A stretch of 64,000 nucleotides of DNA from NCBI GenBank assembly GCA_946486375.1, contig CAMLTW010000005.1, forward strand, positions 1 to 64,000, written 5' to 3'. The notes under the pieces are model-generated. The model ran no database searches, was not told the DNA's origin, and saw nothing but the letters and a program-made list of their open reading frames with translations. The DNA is from an uncultured Rikenellaceae bacterium (lineage in GTDB: Bacteria; Bacteroidota; Bacteroidia; Bacteroidales; Rikenellaceae). The first letter of the stretch is position 1. The number at the start of each line of letters is the position of its first letter. Below are positions 18,663 through 28,478 of this stretch, in pieces. The translations under genes were made by a program, and so were the position numbers.

Positions 18663-20249
18663 TTATGCTTTATACATCTTGACCGTGGATTCGGCGGTTT
18701 CCTCGATGATTTTGCAAATATAGTCATTAATTTCTCCCCGGCTAAGCGCGTCCAGCACTTCTTCCCGGTATTCCGCATCCAGAGCGGCGAGGAAATTTTT
18801 CTCGAACTCGTGCACCTTGTCCAGAGGAACGTCCCGCAGCAAACCGTGGGTTCCGCAGTAAAGGATGGCAATCTGCTTTTCGACCGGCATCGGGGAATAC
18901 TGCGGCTGAACGAGCAGGCGGGCGTTCTTCCGTCCCTTGTCGATGGTCGCCACCGTGAGTTTGTCCATATCGCCCCCGAACCGGGTGAACGCTTCCAGCT
19001 CCCGGAACTGAGCCTGGTCGATTTTCAGCGTGCCGGCCACTTTTTTCATGGCTTTGATCTGGGCGTTTCCCCCCACGCGGGACACCGATATTCCCACGTT
19101 GATCGCCGGGCGGTTTCCCTGATTGAAAAGATCGGTATCCAGAAATATCTGACCGTCGGTAATCGAAATCACGTTGGTCGGAATATAGGCGGAAACGTCT
19201 CCCGCCTGCGTTTCGATCACCGGCAGGGCGGTCAGCGAGCCGCCTCCCTTCACCTTGCCCCGCAGGCTTTCCGGCAGGTCGTTCATCTGCTCGGCCACTT
19301 CCTGCTGGCCGATAATTTTGGCGGCCCGTTCGAGCAGCCGGGAATGCAGGTAGAAAATGTCCCCCGGATAGGCTTCCCGTCCGGAAGGCCGGCGCAGGAT
19401 CAACGACACCTCCCGGTAAGCCACCGCCTGTTTGGAAAGGTCATCGTAGACCACCAGCGCGTGACGACCGGTATCCCGGAAATACTCCCCGATGGCGGCC
19501 CCGGCGAACGGAGCGAAATACTGCATGGCCGCCGGATCGGAAGCTCCGGCCGATACCACAATGGTATAATCCATCGCGCCCTTTTCCTTCAGGATGCCCA
19601 CCAACGACGCCACTGTGGAATTCTTCTGTCCGATCGCCACATAGATGCAATAGACCGGATCGCCCGCCTCATAATACCGGCGCTGGTTGATGATCGTGTC
19701 GATGGCGATGGTCGTTTTTCCCGTCTGGCGGTCGCCGATGATCAGCTCCCGCTGTCCGCGTCCGATGGGAATCATGGCGTCCACCGCTTTCAGTCCCGTC
19801 TGTAAGGGCTGATCCACCGGCTGCCGGAAAATCACCCCCGGAGCCTTGCGTTCCAACGGCATCTCTATCCGCTCGCCGAGGATATCCCCCCTTCCGTCGA
19901 TGGGATTGCCCATCGGATCGATGACCCTTCCGAGCATTCCCTCTCCGGCGAAAATGGAAGCCACCCGTCCCGTTCGTCTCACGGTGTCCCCTTCCTCGAT
20001 CTGATCTGTCGGACCCAGCAGAACGGCGCCCACATTGTCCGCTTCGAGGTTCATCACGATCGCGTTCACACCGTTTTCGAATTCGAGCAGTTCCCCCGAT
20101 TCGGCATTCTTCAGACCATAAATCCGAACTACCCCGTCGCTCACCTGAAGCACCGTGCCGATCTCCTCCCACCGGGGCTGATCGTCGAGATTCTCCAATT
20201 GCTTCTTCAGAATCTCGGATATTTCGCCCACTTTGATGTTATCTGTCAT
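18663..20249 (-). CDS. atpA: ATP synthase F1 subunit alpha
   Basis: Non-catalytic nucleotide-binding subunit of the F1 hexamer, 528 residues. The P-loop is [18 protein letters not shown] and the alpha/beta signature region reads [17 protein letters not shown], which carries the conserved arginine finger segment. The N-terminal barrel contains [14 protein letters not shown]. It follows atpH with a 14-base gap and precedes atpG by 5 bases. ATG start at 20249. Confidence 0.97.
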   Translation of the reverse strand: MTDNIKVGEISEILKKQLENLDDQPRWEEIGTVLQVSDGVVRIYGLKNAESGELLEFENGVNAIVMNLEADNVGAVLLGPTDQIEEGDTVRRTGRVASIFAGEGMLGRVIDPMGNPIDGRGDILGERIEMPLERKAPGVIFRQPVDQPLQTGLKAVDAMIPIGRGQRELIIGDRQTGKTTIAIDTIINQRRYYEAGDPVYCIYVAIGQKNSTVASLVGILKEKGAMDYTIVVSAGASDPAAMQYFAPFAGAAIGEYFRDTGRHALVVYDDLSKQAVAYREVSLILRRPSGREAYPGDIFYLHSRLLERAAKIIGQQEVAEQMNDLPESLRGKVKGGGSLTALPVIETQAGDVSAYIPTNVISITDGQIFLDTDLFNQGNRPAINVGISVSRVGGNAQIKAMKKVAGTLKIDQAQFRELEAFTRFGGDMDKLTVATIDKGRKNARLLVQPQYSPMPVEKQIAILYCGTHGLLRDVPLDKVHEFEKNFLAALDAEYREEVLDALSRGEINDYICKIIEETAESTVKMYKA

Positions 20250-20263
20250 CTCCTATTCTTCGT

Positions 20264-20818
20264 TTATAATGTCAGTGTTCCTTCGGACAGCGCCTTTTTC
20301 AGACGCTGCAACCTTCCCGCGATGCTCGCGTCCAGCCGGAAAGATTCGGTATCGAGCACAAAGCCTCCTCTTACCGACGGGTCTTCCTTCCACACGATTT
20401 CCACCGGCCCTTCCGCCCCCTGCGACAACACGGCCCGGATGCGTTCCTCCGTCTCCCGTTCGAGCGGCACCGCCGTAGTTACGGTAAAGACCCGGATACG
20501 CCGCATCCTGCGGTAAAGCTCGATGTACTGCAAGGCCATGAATTCCAGCAACGATTCCCGGCGATGCGCAAGCACCAGCTTTGCGAACCGGAGAAACTCG
20601 TCGCTCGTCTCTCCCCCCGCGGCCGTTCGGATCATTTCCAGCTTCTTGTCCGGTGCGATCCCCCGGCTGCCGAACACCACCCGGAACCGGGAAGAGAAAG
20701 CCGCGAAGGTATCCCGGAAAAAAAGCATCTCTTCATAAACCCGTTCCTCCGTTCCCCGCTCCGCCGCAAAGCGGTAAAGGGCCCTGGCATACCGGGACGA
20801 AATCAATCCTGCGTTCAT
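20264..20818 (-). CDS. atpH: ATP synthase F1 subunit delta
   Basis: The 184-residue subunit joins F1 to the peripheral stalk. It shows the family pattern of an N-terminal helical bundle (ISSRYARALYRFAAERG) and a conserved C-terminal region (VEIVWKEDPSVRGGFVLDTE). The start overlaps the stop of atpF by 4 bases (ATGA-type), a sign of translational coupling. Sequence is divergent, as is usual for delta subunits, so the call rests partly on operon position. Confidence 0.92.
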   Translation of the reverse strand: MNAGLISSRYARALYRFAAERGTEERVYEEMLFFRDTFAAFSSRFRVVFGSRGIAPDKKLEMIRTAAGGETSDEFLRFAKLVLAHRRESLLEFMALQYIELYRRMRRIRVFTVTTAVPLERETEERIRAVLSQGAEGPVEIVWKEDPSVRGGFVLDTESFRLDASIAGRLQRLKKALSEGTLTL

Positions 20819-21327
20819 ACGGTCGGTTTTTTATCGGGGAAGGACGTTTTCTCGAGCATTTCATCGATCAATCCGGCCTGCGCCTCGCTGCTTTCCAACT
20901 CCCGATTCAGCAGTCTGGAAGCGATACCCACCGAAAGGGAAACGATTTCGTCCCGCATCCGCCGCATGGCCTGCGCCCTTTCGGCTTCCATCCGTCGGCG
21001 CATTTCCTCCATTTGCCGGGCGCCTTCGGCCCGGGCCTCTTCCCGGGCCTGTTTCAGCATTTCCTCCCTCAGTTCCTGCGCCTGCCGCATGATTTCGGCC
21101 TGTTTGACACGGGTTTCGGCCAACAGCGCCTCGCTGCTTTTCTGAATCCCGGCCAGACGGGCGTTGGCTTCCTCGGCCGCCTGCATGGAGTCTTCGACGT
21201 ACTTCCGTTGCTTTTCCACCATTCCCGTGATAGCGGGAAATCCGTATTTCACCAGCAGAAAGAAAACGACGCCGAAAGCGAGCACCATCCAAACGATCAG
21301 GCCGGATTCGGGTTGTAACAGTCCCAT
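20815..21327 (-). CDS. atpF: ATP synthase Fo subunit b
   Basis: The 170-residue protein forms the peripheral stalk. One N-terminal membrane helix (ESGLIVWMVLAFGVVFFLLV) is followed by a long charged helix rich in E, R, A and Q (residues 30-160) that dimerises. It lies between atpE (9-base gap) and atpH (4-base overlap), as expected. Confidence 0.94.
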   Translation of the reverse strand: MGLLQPESGLIVWMVLAFGVVFFLLVKYGFPAITGMVEKQRKYVEDSMQAAEEANARLAGIQKSSEALLAETRVKQAEIMRQAQELREEMLKQAREEARAEGARQMEEMRRRMEAERAQAMRRMRDEIVSLSVGIASRLLNRELESSEAQAGLIDEMLEKTSFPDKKPTV

Positions 21328-21336
21328 GACTCCGGA

Positions 21337-21588
21337 TCAGTTGACGGCCAGAAAACAAACGATCACGGCGAACAGGGCCACCCCTTCGACCAGGGCCGCG
21401 ATAATCAGCATACTGGTACGGATCTTACCCGCTTCCTCCGGCTGACGGGCCATCGCCTCCATGGCCGAAGCCCCGATCTTCCCGATACCGATGCCCGCTC
21501 CGATGGCGGCGATGCCCGCTCCGATGGCGGCGCCCACTTTTCCTACTCCCAATGCGGCCGGCAGTGCGGCCAGAATCGTTCCTAACAT
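21337..21588 (-). CDS. atpE: ATP synthase Fo subunit c, proton type
   Basis: The 83-residue subunit forms the rotor ring. Two hydrophobic helices are joined by the polar loop ARQPEEAGKIR. The first helix is very rich in Gly and Ala (GAGIAAIGAGIGIGKIGASA). The ion-binding carboxylate is Glu68 in ALVEGVALF. The residues after it are Gly-Val rather than the Ser/Thr pair of Na+-binding rings, and the first helix lacks the matching Gln, so the ring should carry H+. The ATG at 21588 gives a normal-length protein; the longer open frame upstream overlaps atpB. Confidence 0.95.
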   Translation of the reverse strand: MLGTILAALPAALGVGKVGAAIGAGIAAIGAGIGIGKIGASAMEAMARQPEEAGKIRTSMLIIAALVEGVALFAVIVCFLAVN

Positions 21589-21601
21589 AATCTTCTCTCG
21601 T

Positions 21602-22684
21602 TTAGTTTGTTTGACACACTTTATCTTTTTTCCGGCGTCCTTCCAATGCCTGCCCGATGAACACCGCGGAAAGCATCGTGAACACATATGCCTGAATATA
21701 GGCCACCAACAGTTCCAATACGTACATGAACATGCTGAACAGCACCGAAACCACGGTCATGCTCCCGTTTACCACGGGATGCATCGTCGCGGTGATGAAA
21801 ATCAACGCCATCATGCAGAAAATCACCGTATGCCCCGCCATCATGTTGGCGAAAAGACGGATCATCAGGGCGAAGGGCTTGGTGAACATCCCGACGATTT
21901 CGACCGGGATCATCAGCGGCTTCATCGCCAGCGGGACGTCGGGCCAGAAAATCTCCTTCCAGTAATGCCGGCATCCCGAAAACGCCGTGACCAAAAACGT
22001 ACACAAGGCCAGGACAAAGGTAACGGCTATGTTTCCCGTCACGTTGGCCCCGGCCGGAAAGATCGGAATCAGTCCCGTCAGGTTGTTGAAGAAAATGAAG
22101 AAGAATACCGTCAGCAGATACGGAGAATAACGCCGGTAATCCTCGCCCATCGCCGGCTTTATCACGGAATCCTCGATGTCGGTAACGAGCAGCATCACCG
22201 CTCCCGCCAGCCCCCGTCGGGTCTTCTCAGGCGACTTCTTCGCCAGCCGGGCCAGCCACAGGATCAGCACGCACAGCAGCGTGCTGTTCAACAGCAGGGC
22301 GAAAACCGTCTTGGTAATCGACAGGTCGAAGGGCCGCGCTTCCTGTCCGGTTTCCGGATTCCGTTCCACGACCTTCCCTTTATACTCTCCTTCGCGGGAC
22401 AGGTAAAATCCGTCGTACTCCCCCGCAGCCGACTGCCGGAACCGGGAAGAAAGAAACGCATGCCACCGGCCGTCCAACCCCCTCACGATCACCGGCAGCG
22501 GCACAGTCACTTCCGTATCCCCCCACTTACCGATGTGAAATTCGTACGAATCGCCGATGTGCTCGAACACCATCTCCTTGATATCCAACGGGGCTTCCGA
22601 GGCCTCGCCCGCTGCCGGAGCCGCAACGCAGGGCCCGGTCAACAGCACCAGTAAGAACCCGAAAACACTGAAAAATTTCTTCAT
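21602..22684 (-). CDS. atpB: ATP synthase Fo subunit a
   Basis: The 360-residue subunit forms the proton half-channels against the c-ring. A signal-like N-terminus (MKKFFSVFGFLLVLLTGPC) is followed by a periplasmic extension of about 120 residues, typical of Bacteroidota. The membrane domain comes next. The essential arginine lies in LMIRLFANMMAGHTVI, and the last helix contains ELLVAYIQAYVFTMLSAVF. I chose ATG 22684, which gives the signal sequence; in-frame codons upstream add 14 residues without conserved features. No atpI-like gene lies between it and atpC. Confidence 0.93.
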   Translation of the reverse strand: MKKFFSVFGFLLVLLTGPCVAAPAAGEASEAPLDIKEMVFEHIGDSYEFHIGKWGDTEVTVPLPVIVRGLDGRWHAFLSSRFRQSAAGEYDGFYLSREGEYKGKVVERNPETGQEARPFDLSITKTVFALLLNSTLLCVLILWLARLAKKSPEKTRRGLAGAVMLLVTDIEDSVIKPAMGEDYRRYSPYLLTVFFFIFFNNLTGLIPIFPAGANVTGNIAVTFVLALCTFLVTAFSGCRHYWKEIFWPDVPLAMKPLMIPVEIVGMFTKPFALMIRLFANMMAGHTVIFCMMALIFITATMHPVVNGSMTVVSVLFSMFMYVLELLVAYIQAYVFTMLSAVFIGQALEGRRKKDKVCQTN

Positions 22685-22697
22685 TTTCACACCCCCC

Positions 22698-22946
22698 TTA
22701 ACTTTCCACGCAAACGGTGACCACATTCCGGTTCACCTCCACAAAACCGCTCTTCACCGAAATCCGGCCCTCGCCTTTCCCGCCTTTTTCTTCGGTGACA
22801 TATCCGATCATCCCTTCCCGAAGGGCGGCGATCAGCGAAGCATGGTCGCGAAGTACGGTAAAAGGCCCCTCCGTTCCCGGCAACGAAACCGAGTTCACTT
22901 CACCCTCGTAAACCGTTCCTTCGGGAGACAATACGTTGAGTTTCAT
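22698..22946 (-). CDS. atpC: ATP synthase F1 subunit epsilon (short form)
   Basis: Only 82 residues, covering the N-terminal beta-sandwich (LNVLSPEGTVYEGEVNSV, GPFTVLRDHASLIAAL). The C-terminal helical hairpin that inhibits ATP hydrolysis in longer homologues is absent. Such short epsilon subunits are common in Bacteroidota, so this is probably not a truncation. It is the second gene of the operon, 14 bases after atpD. Confidence 0.92.
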   Translation of the reverse strand: MKLNVLSPEGTVYEGEVNSVSLPGTEGPFTVLRDHASLIAALREGMIGYVTEEKGGKGEGRISVKSGFVEVNRNVVTVCVES

Positions 22947-22960
22947 CGTTCCTCATTTTT

Positions 22961-24502
<1,542 letters not shown>

Positions 24503-24557
24503 CTATGCTTTTCCCTCGAATCCGGCGTATCTCCGAACCTTTCATTTTGGTTAACGG

Positions 24558-24565
24558 CAAAAGTA
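24558..24565 (-). promoter_or_regulatory. Possible -7 box of the atp operon
   Basis: Read leftward the sequence is TACTTTTG, a match to TAnnTTTG, about 60 bases before atpD. A convincing -33 TTTG was not found, so this is a candidate only. Confidence 0.4.
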
Positions 24566-24692
24566 AAGACTTAGTATCGGGTAAACTTGCCTGAAAACGT
24601 CAACCTGTATTGATAAAAAACGCCAGCGACGGTTCGGAAGCCCCCCGTCCGGACATCCGATAAATCTTTCATATACACTTAAATACAACACG

Positions 24693-24721
24693 AAAAGTCC
24701 GCCTGTTTTCTCCAGGCGGAC
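24693..24721 (-). terminator. Intrinsic terminator after the YgjP-like peptidase gene
   Basis: GTCCGCCTG (24697-24705) pairs with CAGGCGGAC (24713-24721). Leftward the stem is followed by TTTT. It lies about 30 bases past the stop codon. Confidence 0.8.
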
Positions 24722-24749
24722 GATCCGGTAAAATATTCGGGAAGGGAAC

Positions 24750-25457
24750 CTACCAGCGGGTGGTATACTGCCGCAACTCGATCCGATAGTCCCGATGGCG
24801 TCCCTGGGTCACCTTGTCGAGCAGGGCATGAAAACGGGGGCCGTGATTTTTATGAACGGTATGACACAGTTCGTGCAGGATCACGTAGTCGATCAAATGA
24901 TCGGGCAGGGTCATCAGATGCAGGCTCAGGGAAATCCGGTCGTCCGCGGAGCAACTGCCCCAGCGGCTGACGCTGTTGCGCACGGTAACCGCGTTGCACC
25001 GGAAACCGTGCTGTCCGGCCAAATAAGCCACGCGTCCGGGAAGCAGGGTTTTGGCCTCGATCCGATAAGCCTCCGCGACCCCTTTTTTGATGACTTTCTG
25101 AACGGCTTCCGATTCGGGCCCCAGAAGCGCCGGATAAACGACGGAAATCACTCCGTTGCGCACATGGATTTCGAAACGTGTTCCTTCTCCCGGCAGGAGT
25201 TCCAGACGATGCAGGCGCGTTTGAAACGGTGGAAGAATCGCCACGGTCGGCTTTGCCTTCCGGCGATTGCGCTCCACCGCTTTCTGCACCCATTCGATCT
25301 TGACATCCAGAAATTTCACGGCCTCCTTCACCGCCATCCGGTGAGGTACCGTCAGGGTGATGCCGGTGGAACGCACGACGATGGACAATCTTCTGGCACG
25401 GGAAGACTTGTTGATAGTCACAGGCCCCAACCGGGGATGTACGTATTCTTCTTTCAC
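24750..25457 (-). CDS. YgjP-type (M48-like, DUF45) metal-dependent hydrolase
   Basis: The 235-residue protein ends in a zinc-metalloprotease motif DYVILHELCHTVHKNHGPRF: HExxH gives two zinc ligands and the catalytic glutamate, and a third ligand is expected in the following helix. The middle contains NSVSRWGSCSADDRISLSLH, characteristic of the YgjP/WLM group often found near type I restriction systems. No such system is near. The N-terminal part (GPVTINKSSRARRLSIVVRS) also fits the family. The substrate is unknown. The start is GTG at 25457; no ATG gives a better fit. The upstream gene ends in its own terminator. Confidence 0.85.
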   Translation of the reverse strand: MKEEYVHPRLGPVTINKSSRARRLSIVVRSTGITLTVPHRMAVKEAVKFLDVKIEWVQKAVERNRRKAKPTVAILPPFQTRLHRLELLPGEGTRFEIHVRNGVISVVYPALLGPESEAVQKVIKKGVAEAYRIEAKTLLPGRVAYLAGQHGFRCNAVTVRNSVSRWGSCSADDRISLSLHLMTLPDHLIDYVILHELCHTVHKNHGPRFHALLDKVTQGRHRDYRIELRQYTTRW

Positions 25458-25472
25458 GCAGACACTCTATGC

Positions 25473-25501
25473 AAAAAGAGTTCCGTAAAACGACGGAACT
25501 C
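25473..25501 (-). terminator. Intrinsic terminator after the coiled-coil membrane protein gene
   Basis: GAGTTCCGT (25478-25486) pairs with ACGGAACTC (25493-25501) around a 6-base loop, and leftward is followed by five T (A run 25473-25477). It lies 20 bases past the stop codon of the gene at 25522-26400 and immediately before the next gene. Confidence 0.8.
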
Positions 25502-25521
25502 CCTTTTCAAATTCGACCGGC

Positions 25522-26400
25522 TTATTTCAGAATGATCTCGTTGCTGCCGATCTGCCGTCCGTCCAGATAAACGGAAACCGAATATTTTCCCTTCACGATT
25601 CCCTGACCGTTGTAGTAAACGCTCACGCTCAGATCCTGATTCTGATAATCCACCGTCCGCGAAGCCGAATAGGTCAGCCGTTCCCCGTCGACCTCAAATA
25701 CATGGTTCGTCGAATTGGCCAGCAGGTACCCGTCCGGGCCGACGATCCGGATATAAACTTCCCGATTGCCCGGCGTCGCCAGTTCATTGGCCGTCAGTAC
25801 GAAATCGGTGCGCAACCGTTCCGCCCGGCTGGCCCTCGTCACCTCGCGGTCGGACTTGTTCAGAGCTTTCAACGTAATGTTCCGGGCCAGAATCATCGAC
25901 CCCCGCCTTACTTTGGATGAAAGTTCTTCGGCCTGCTCCTCGGCGGTCTGCGCCCTCAGCAACAGGGTAGAAGCTTCTTTCCGGTATTGGATGTTCTCCT
26001 GCACCAAAGACTGATTCAGGGTGTTCAGCGAGTCGATCTGTCGGATGTAGCCTTTCATCACCACCCGCAACGTTCCCAGTTCCTTTTCGTATTGACGGAT
26101 TTTGGCCGCACTCCAGTTCCGCTCCTGTTTCAGCCTCGTAAACAGGGAGTCGGCCCGGTGCCGCTCGATATCCAGATTGGCGTTGATCGTATCGTTTTCC
26201 GTTTTGAGCACGTCGAAATCGGCCATCATCGTGGAAAGCCGGCTGACCAGCGTATCCCGCTGCACTTCCAGAATTTCCCTGGCATCGCGAAAATTCCCCA
26301 CCTGTAAAAAATAGATGGAAGTGAGCGCCGCCAGCACGATCGCCAGAATGACGATGATGATCTTATATCCTTTGAGGGTTTTCTCCGTCTGTTCTTCCAT
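25522..26400 (-). CDS. Membrane-anchored coiled-coil protein of unknown function
   Basis: The 292-residue product has a short cytoplasmic tail, one membrane helix (KIIIVILAIVLAALTSIYFL, about residues 12-31) and a long coiled coil (about 35-180, for example RHRADSLFTRLKQERNWSAA). A C-terminal beta-rich domain (about 190-290) contains VYIRIVGPDGYLLANSTN and YSVSVYLDGRQIGSNEIIL. The layout suggests a periplasmic or cell-envelope scaffold anchored in the inner membrane. I do not recognise the family by name, though similar proteins are common in Bacteroidales. It has its own promoter box and terminator, so it is a single-gene unit. Confidence 0.7.
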   Translation of the reverse strand: MEEQTEKTLKGYKIIIVILAIVLAALTSIYFLQVGNFRDAREILEVQRDTLVSRLSTMMADFDVLKTENDTINANLDIERHRADSLFTRLKQERNWSAAKIRQYEKELGTLRVVMKGYIRQIDSLNTLNQSLVQENIQYRKEASTLLLRAQTAEEQAEELSSKVRRGSMILARNITLKALNKSDREVTRASRAERLRTDFVLTANELATPGNREVYIRIVGPDGYLLANSTNHVFEVDGERLTYSASRTVDYQNQDLSVSVYYNGQGIVKGKYSVSVYLDGRQIGSNEIILK

Positions 26401-26426
26401 AACTTGCCCGATCAGTTTTGATGAGA

Positions 26427-26434
26427 CAAATATA
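26427..26434 (-). promoter_or_regulatory. Promoter -7 box of the coiled-coil membrane protein gene
   Basis: Leftward TATATTTG, a perfect TAnnTTTG, 26 bases before the ATG. A TTG triplet lies about 18 bases upstream of it and could serve as a weak -33 element. Confidence 0.6.
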
Positions 26435-26614
26435 TAAATTTTTCGGCAAACTCAACCGGAGGTTTTCCGGGCCGGATAAAAATATTACTTTTGTCTGAAA
26501 CAAGCTCCGGCACCCGAACAGACGGGCAGGATTCATCCCGGAATCCGGCCTGCGGTTTTCGAATCGAAAATCCCTTCCGGCTCAAGCGGGATACGTCCCG
26601 GCAAAACAGGCGGA
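26435..26614. other. Intergenic region between divergent promoters
   Basis: About 180 bases of non-coding sequence between the leftward promoter at 26427 and the rightward promoter/leader element of rpiB at 26615. Nothing else was recognised here. Confidence 0.4.
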
Positions 26615-26712
26615 TTTGTTTTGCGCCCGGGCTTGCATTATCTTTGCAGGAGGATAAAACTACCGCTTGGATAGTCTGCGCCCCGGCATAACAGGCTTGC
26701 ACTATCTTTGCA
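26615..26712 (+). promoter_or_regulatory. Promoter and conserved leader element, copy A (upstream of rpiB)
   Basis: A full Bacteroidota promoter: TTTG (26615-26618), a 20-base spacer and TATCTTTG (26639-26646). It opens a ~70-base element shared with two other places in the window. The element has TATCTTTGCA, GGATA starting 13 bases after the box start (26652), a second GGATA at 26669 in CGCTTGGATAG, and a second box CTATCTTTGCA at 26702 (TATCTTTG 26703-26710). GGCTTGC precedes the second box, as in copy B. The second box could be a second promoter 27 bases from the rpiB start. Copies B and C lie before rex and batD. Confidence 0.65.
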
Positions 26713-26737
26713 TGCGGAAACGTAAAACGACGCTTTC

Positions 26738-27205
26738 ATGGAAACGTTCACCATCGGTTTTGCGAGCGATCACGCAGGATTCGCCCTGAAAGAAGAACTC
26801 ATCCGCCATTTTCTGGGACGCGGATACTCGGTCAAGGACTTCGGGTGTTACAGCCCGGACAGTTGCGACTATCCCGATTATGCCCACCCGCTGGCGGACG
26901 CCGTGGAATGCGGCACCTGCCGGTTCGGAATAGCCATCTGCTACACGGCCAACGGAATCAGCATGACCGTCAACAAACACCCCGGCATCCGGGCGGCCGT
27001 CTGCTGGAACGAAGAACAGGCTCGGCTGGCCCGCAACCACAACGACGCCAACATCTGTTCCCTTCCGGCCAAATACATCGACGAGAAAACCGGGATCCGG
27101 ATCGTGGAAACCTTCCTGAAAGAAGACTTCGAGGGAGGACGTCACAAGCGGAGAATCGACAAGATCGTCCGGACGGAACCGGTTCCCCCCTGCGAAAAAC
27201 AATAA
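26738..27205 (+). CDS. rpiB: Ribose-5-phosphate isomerase B (RpiB/LacAB family), altered active-site loop
   Basis: RpiB interconverts ribose 5-phosphate and ribulose 5-phosphate in the pentose phosphate pathway. The 155-residue length is normal. GFASDHAGFALKEEL near the N-terminus holds the conserved Asp-His pair that acts on the sugar. ARNHNDANICSLPAKYI carries the conserved His near residue 101. The usual CGTGxG loop that holds the catalytic Cys and binds the open-chain sugar reads C68-Y-T-A-N-G here, so two glycines are replaced by Tyr and Ala. The family call is firm; unchanged activity and substrate are less certain. Single-gene unit behind a conserved leader element. Confidence 0.88.
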   Translation: METFTIGFASDHAGFALKEELIRHFLGRGYSVKDFGCYSPDSCDYPDYAHPLADAVECGTCRFGIAICYTANGISMTVNKHPGIRAAVCWNEEQARLARNHNDANICSLPAKYIDEKTGIRIVETFLKEDFEGGRHKRRIDKIVRTEPVPPCEKQ

Positions 27206-27284
27206 GGATCGCCGCTTAAAAAACCGCAATCCGTTTCCGGATAAAGGAAAGGTTACGGTTTTATCGTTTCCGGAGCGCCGGTTT

Positions 27285-28430
27285 TCAGTATGCGTCCCCT
27301 TCTTCCTTCCCCGGCCGGAGGCTTTTTTCCTTTCCCATTTTTCGCCATGCATACCAGGTGTACCAGACGATCACCGGGATCAGAAGCGAAACCGCGCTCA
27401 TTACCGACAGCGTAAACCGTCCCGAAGAACTGTTGGCGATCGTCAGGGAACTGGACGCGTCGGCCAGCGACGGATAATAGGCCGTATGCCGGTATCCGGC
27501 CAGCAGGAAAAGCATCGTGACAGTCATCACCGTCCCGATGCCCGAATACCAAATTCCTTTCGGGCTCCCCTTTTTCCAGCACAGGAAAATCCCCGTCAGT
27601 ACGGACACGACTCCCGAAACCAGCAAAACGAAAACGGCGGGCATCGCCAGCAGGTTGTGCCAATACCGGTAAGATTCCGGACGGATCGTTCCGGTCACCG
27701 GATCGGCCGCGTAACCGGTGGAAAACATCAGGCTGAAGACGAAAACCAGGAAAAAAAACACAAAAGGAATCGCGTTCTTCAGCAAAAGGTCGCGCGAACG
27801 TTTCCGGATCGCCGGATCGGCGATGTCGTTCAGAAAATACTGCACCCCCAGCACCCGGGACAGAAACAGCACGGCCAACCCCAAAGCCAGATTCCGGTAG
27901 TCGGCCAATGCTTCCAGTCCTCTCCACGAAGTCGTCCATTGGGAAATGGCCGTATCCCCGCCCACGCGCGTCAGGTTGGCCCGATCCACGATGAAATGTC
28001 CTCCCGTAAACAGGGTACCGACGGCCACCCCCAGCAAAAACGCACCGGCCAAACCGTTGACCAGCAAAAAGGCATCGTAGGTTTTCTCGCCCAGCCAGTT
28101 GTCCGGCTTGCGCCGGAACTCGTAGGCGACCGCCTGAATGACGAAGACGAACAGGATAAGCGTCCACAGGTAAAAGGCTCCGCCGAAACTGGTGCTGTAA
28201 AAAAGAGGGAAGGAAGCGAAAAACGCTCCGCCGAAGACGACCAGCGTCGTGAAGGTCGATTCCCACTTGCGGCCGAGGGAGGCGACGATCCGGTTCCGTT
28301 CCTCCCGGTTCCTGCCGACGCTATACAGCAGCCCCTGACCGCCCTGCACGAAAAGAAGAAACACCAGCGTGCCGGCCGTTATCGACATCAGCAGCCACCA
28401 GTAATGCTGTAAGAAAGCGAAAGTATCCAT
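27285..28430 (-). CDS. cydB: Cytochrome bd ubiquinol oxidase subunit II
   Basis: The 381-residue membrane protein is the second core subunit of cytochrome bd, a terminal oxidase with high affinity for O2 that protects anaerobes and can conserve energy. It has about eight to nine hydrophobic segments. The N-terminus (FLQHYWWLLMSITAGTLVFL) and FRRKPDNWLGEKTYDAFLLV match Bacteroidota CydB. It begins 48 bases after cydA, the usual order. ATG start. Confidence 0.93.
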   Translation of the reverse strand: MDTFAFLQHYWWLLMSITAGTLVFLLFVQGGQGLLYSVGRNREERNRIVASLGRKWESTFTTLVVFGGAFFASFPLFYSTSFGGAFYLWTLILFVFVIQAVAYEFRRKPDNWLGEKTYDAFLLVNGLAGAFLLGVAVGTLFTGGHFIVDRANLTRVGGDTAISQWTTSWRGLEALADYRNLALGLAVLFLSRVLGVQYFLNDIADPAIRKRSRDLLLKNAIPFVFFFLVFVFSLMFSTGYAADPVTGTIRPESYRYWHNLLAMPAVFVLLVSGVVSVLTGIFLCWKKGSPKGIWYSGIGTVMTVTMLFLLAGYRHTAYYPSLADASSSLTIANSSSGRFTLSVMSAVSLLIPVIVWYTWYAWRKMGKEKSLRPGKEEGDAY

Positions 28431-28478
28431 ACGCGAGCCATTAACCGCCCGGAAAACCTTTTTCCGGACATTCCCCTT

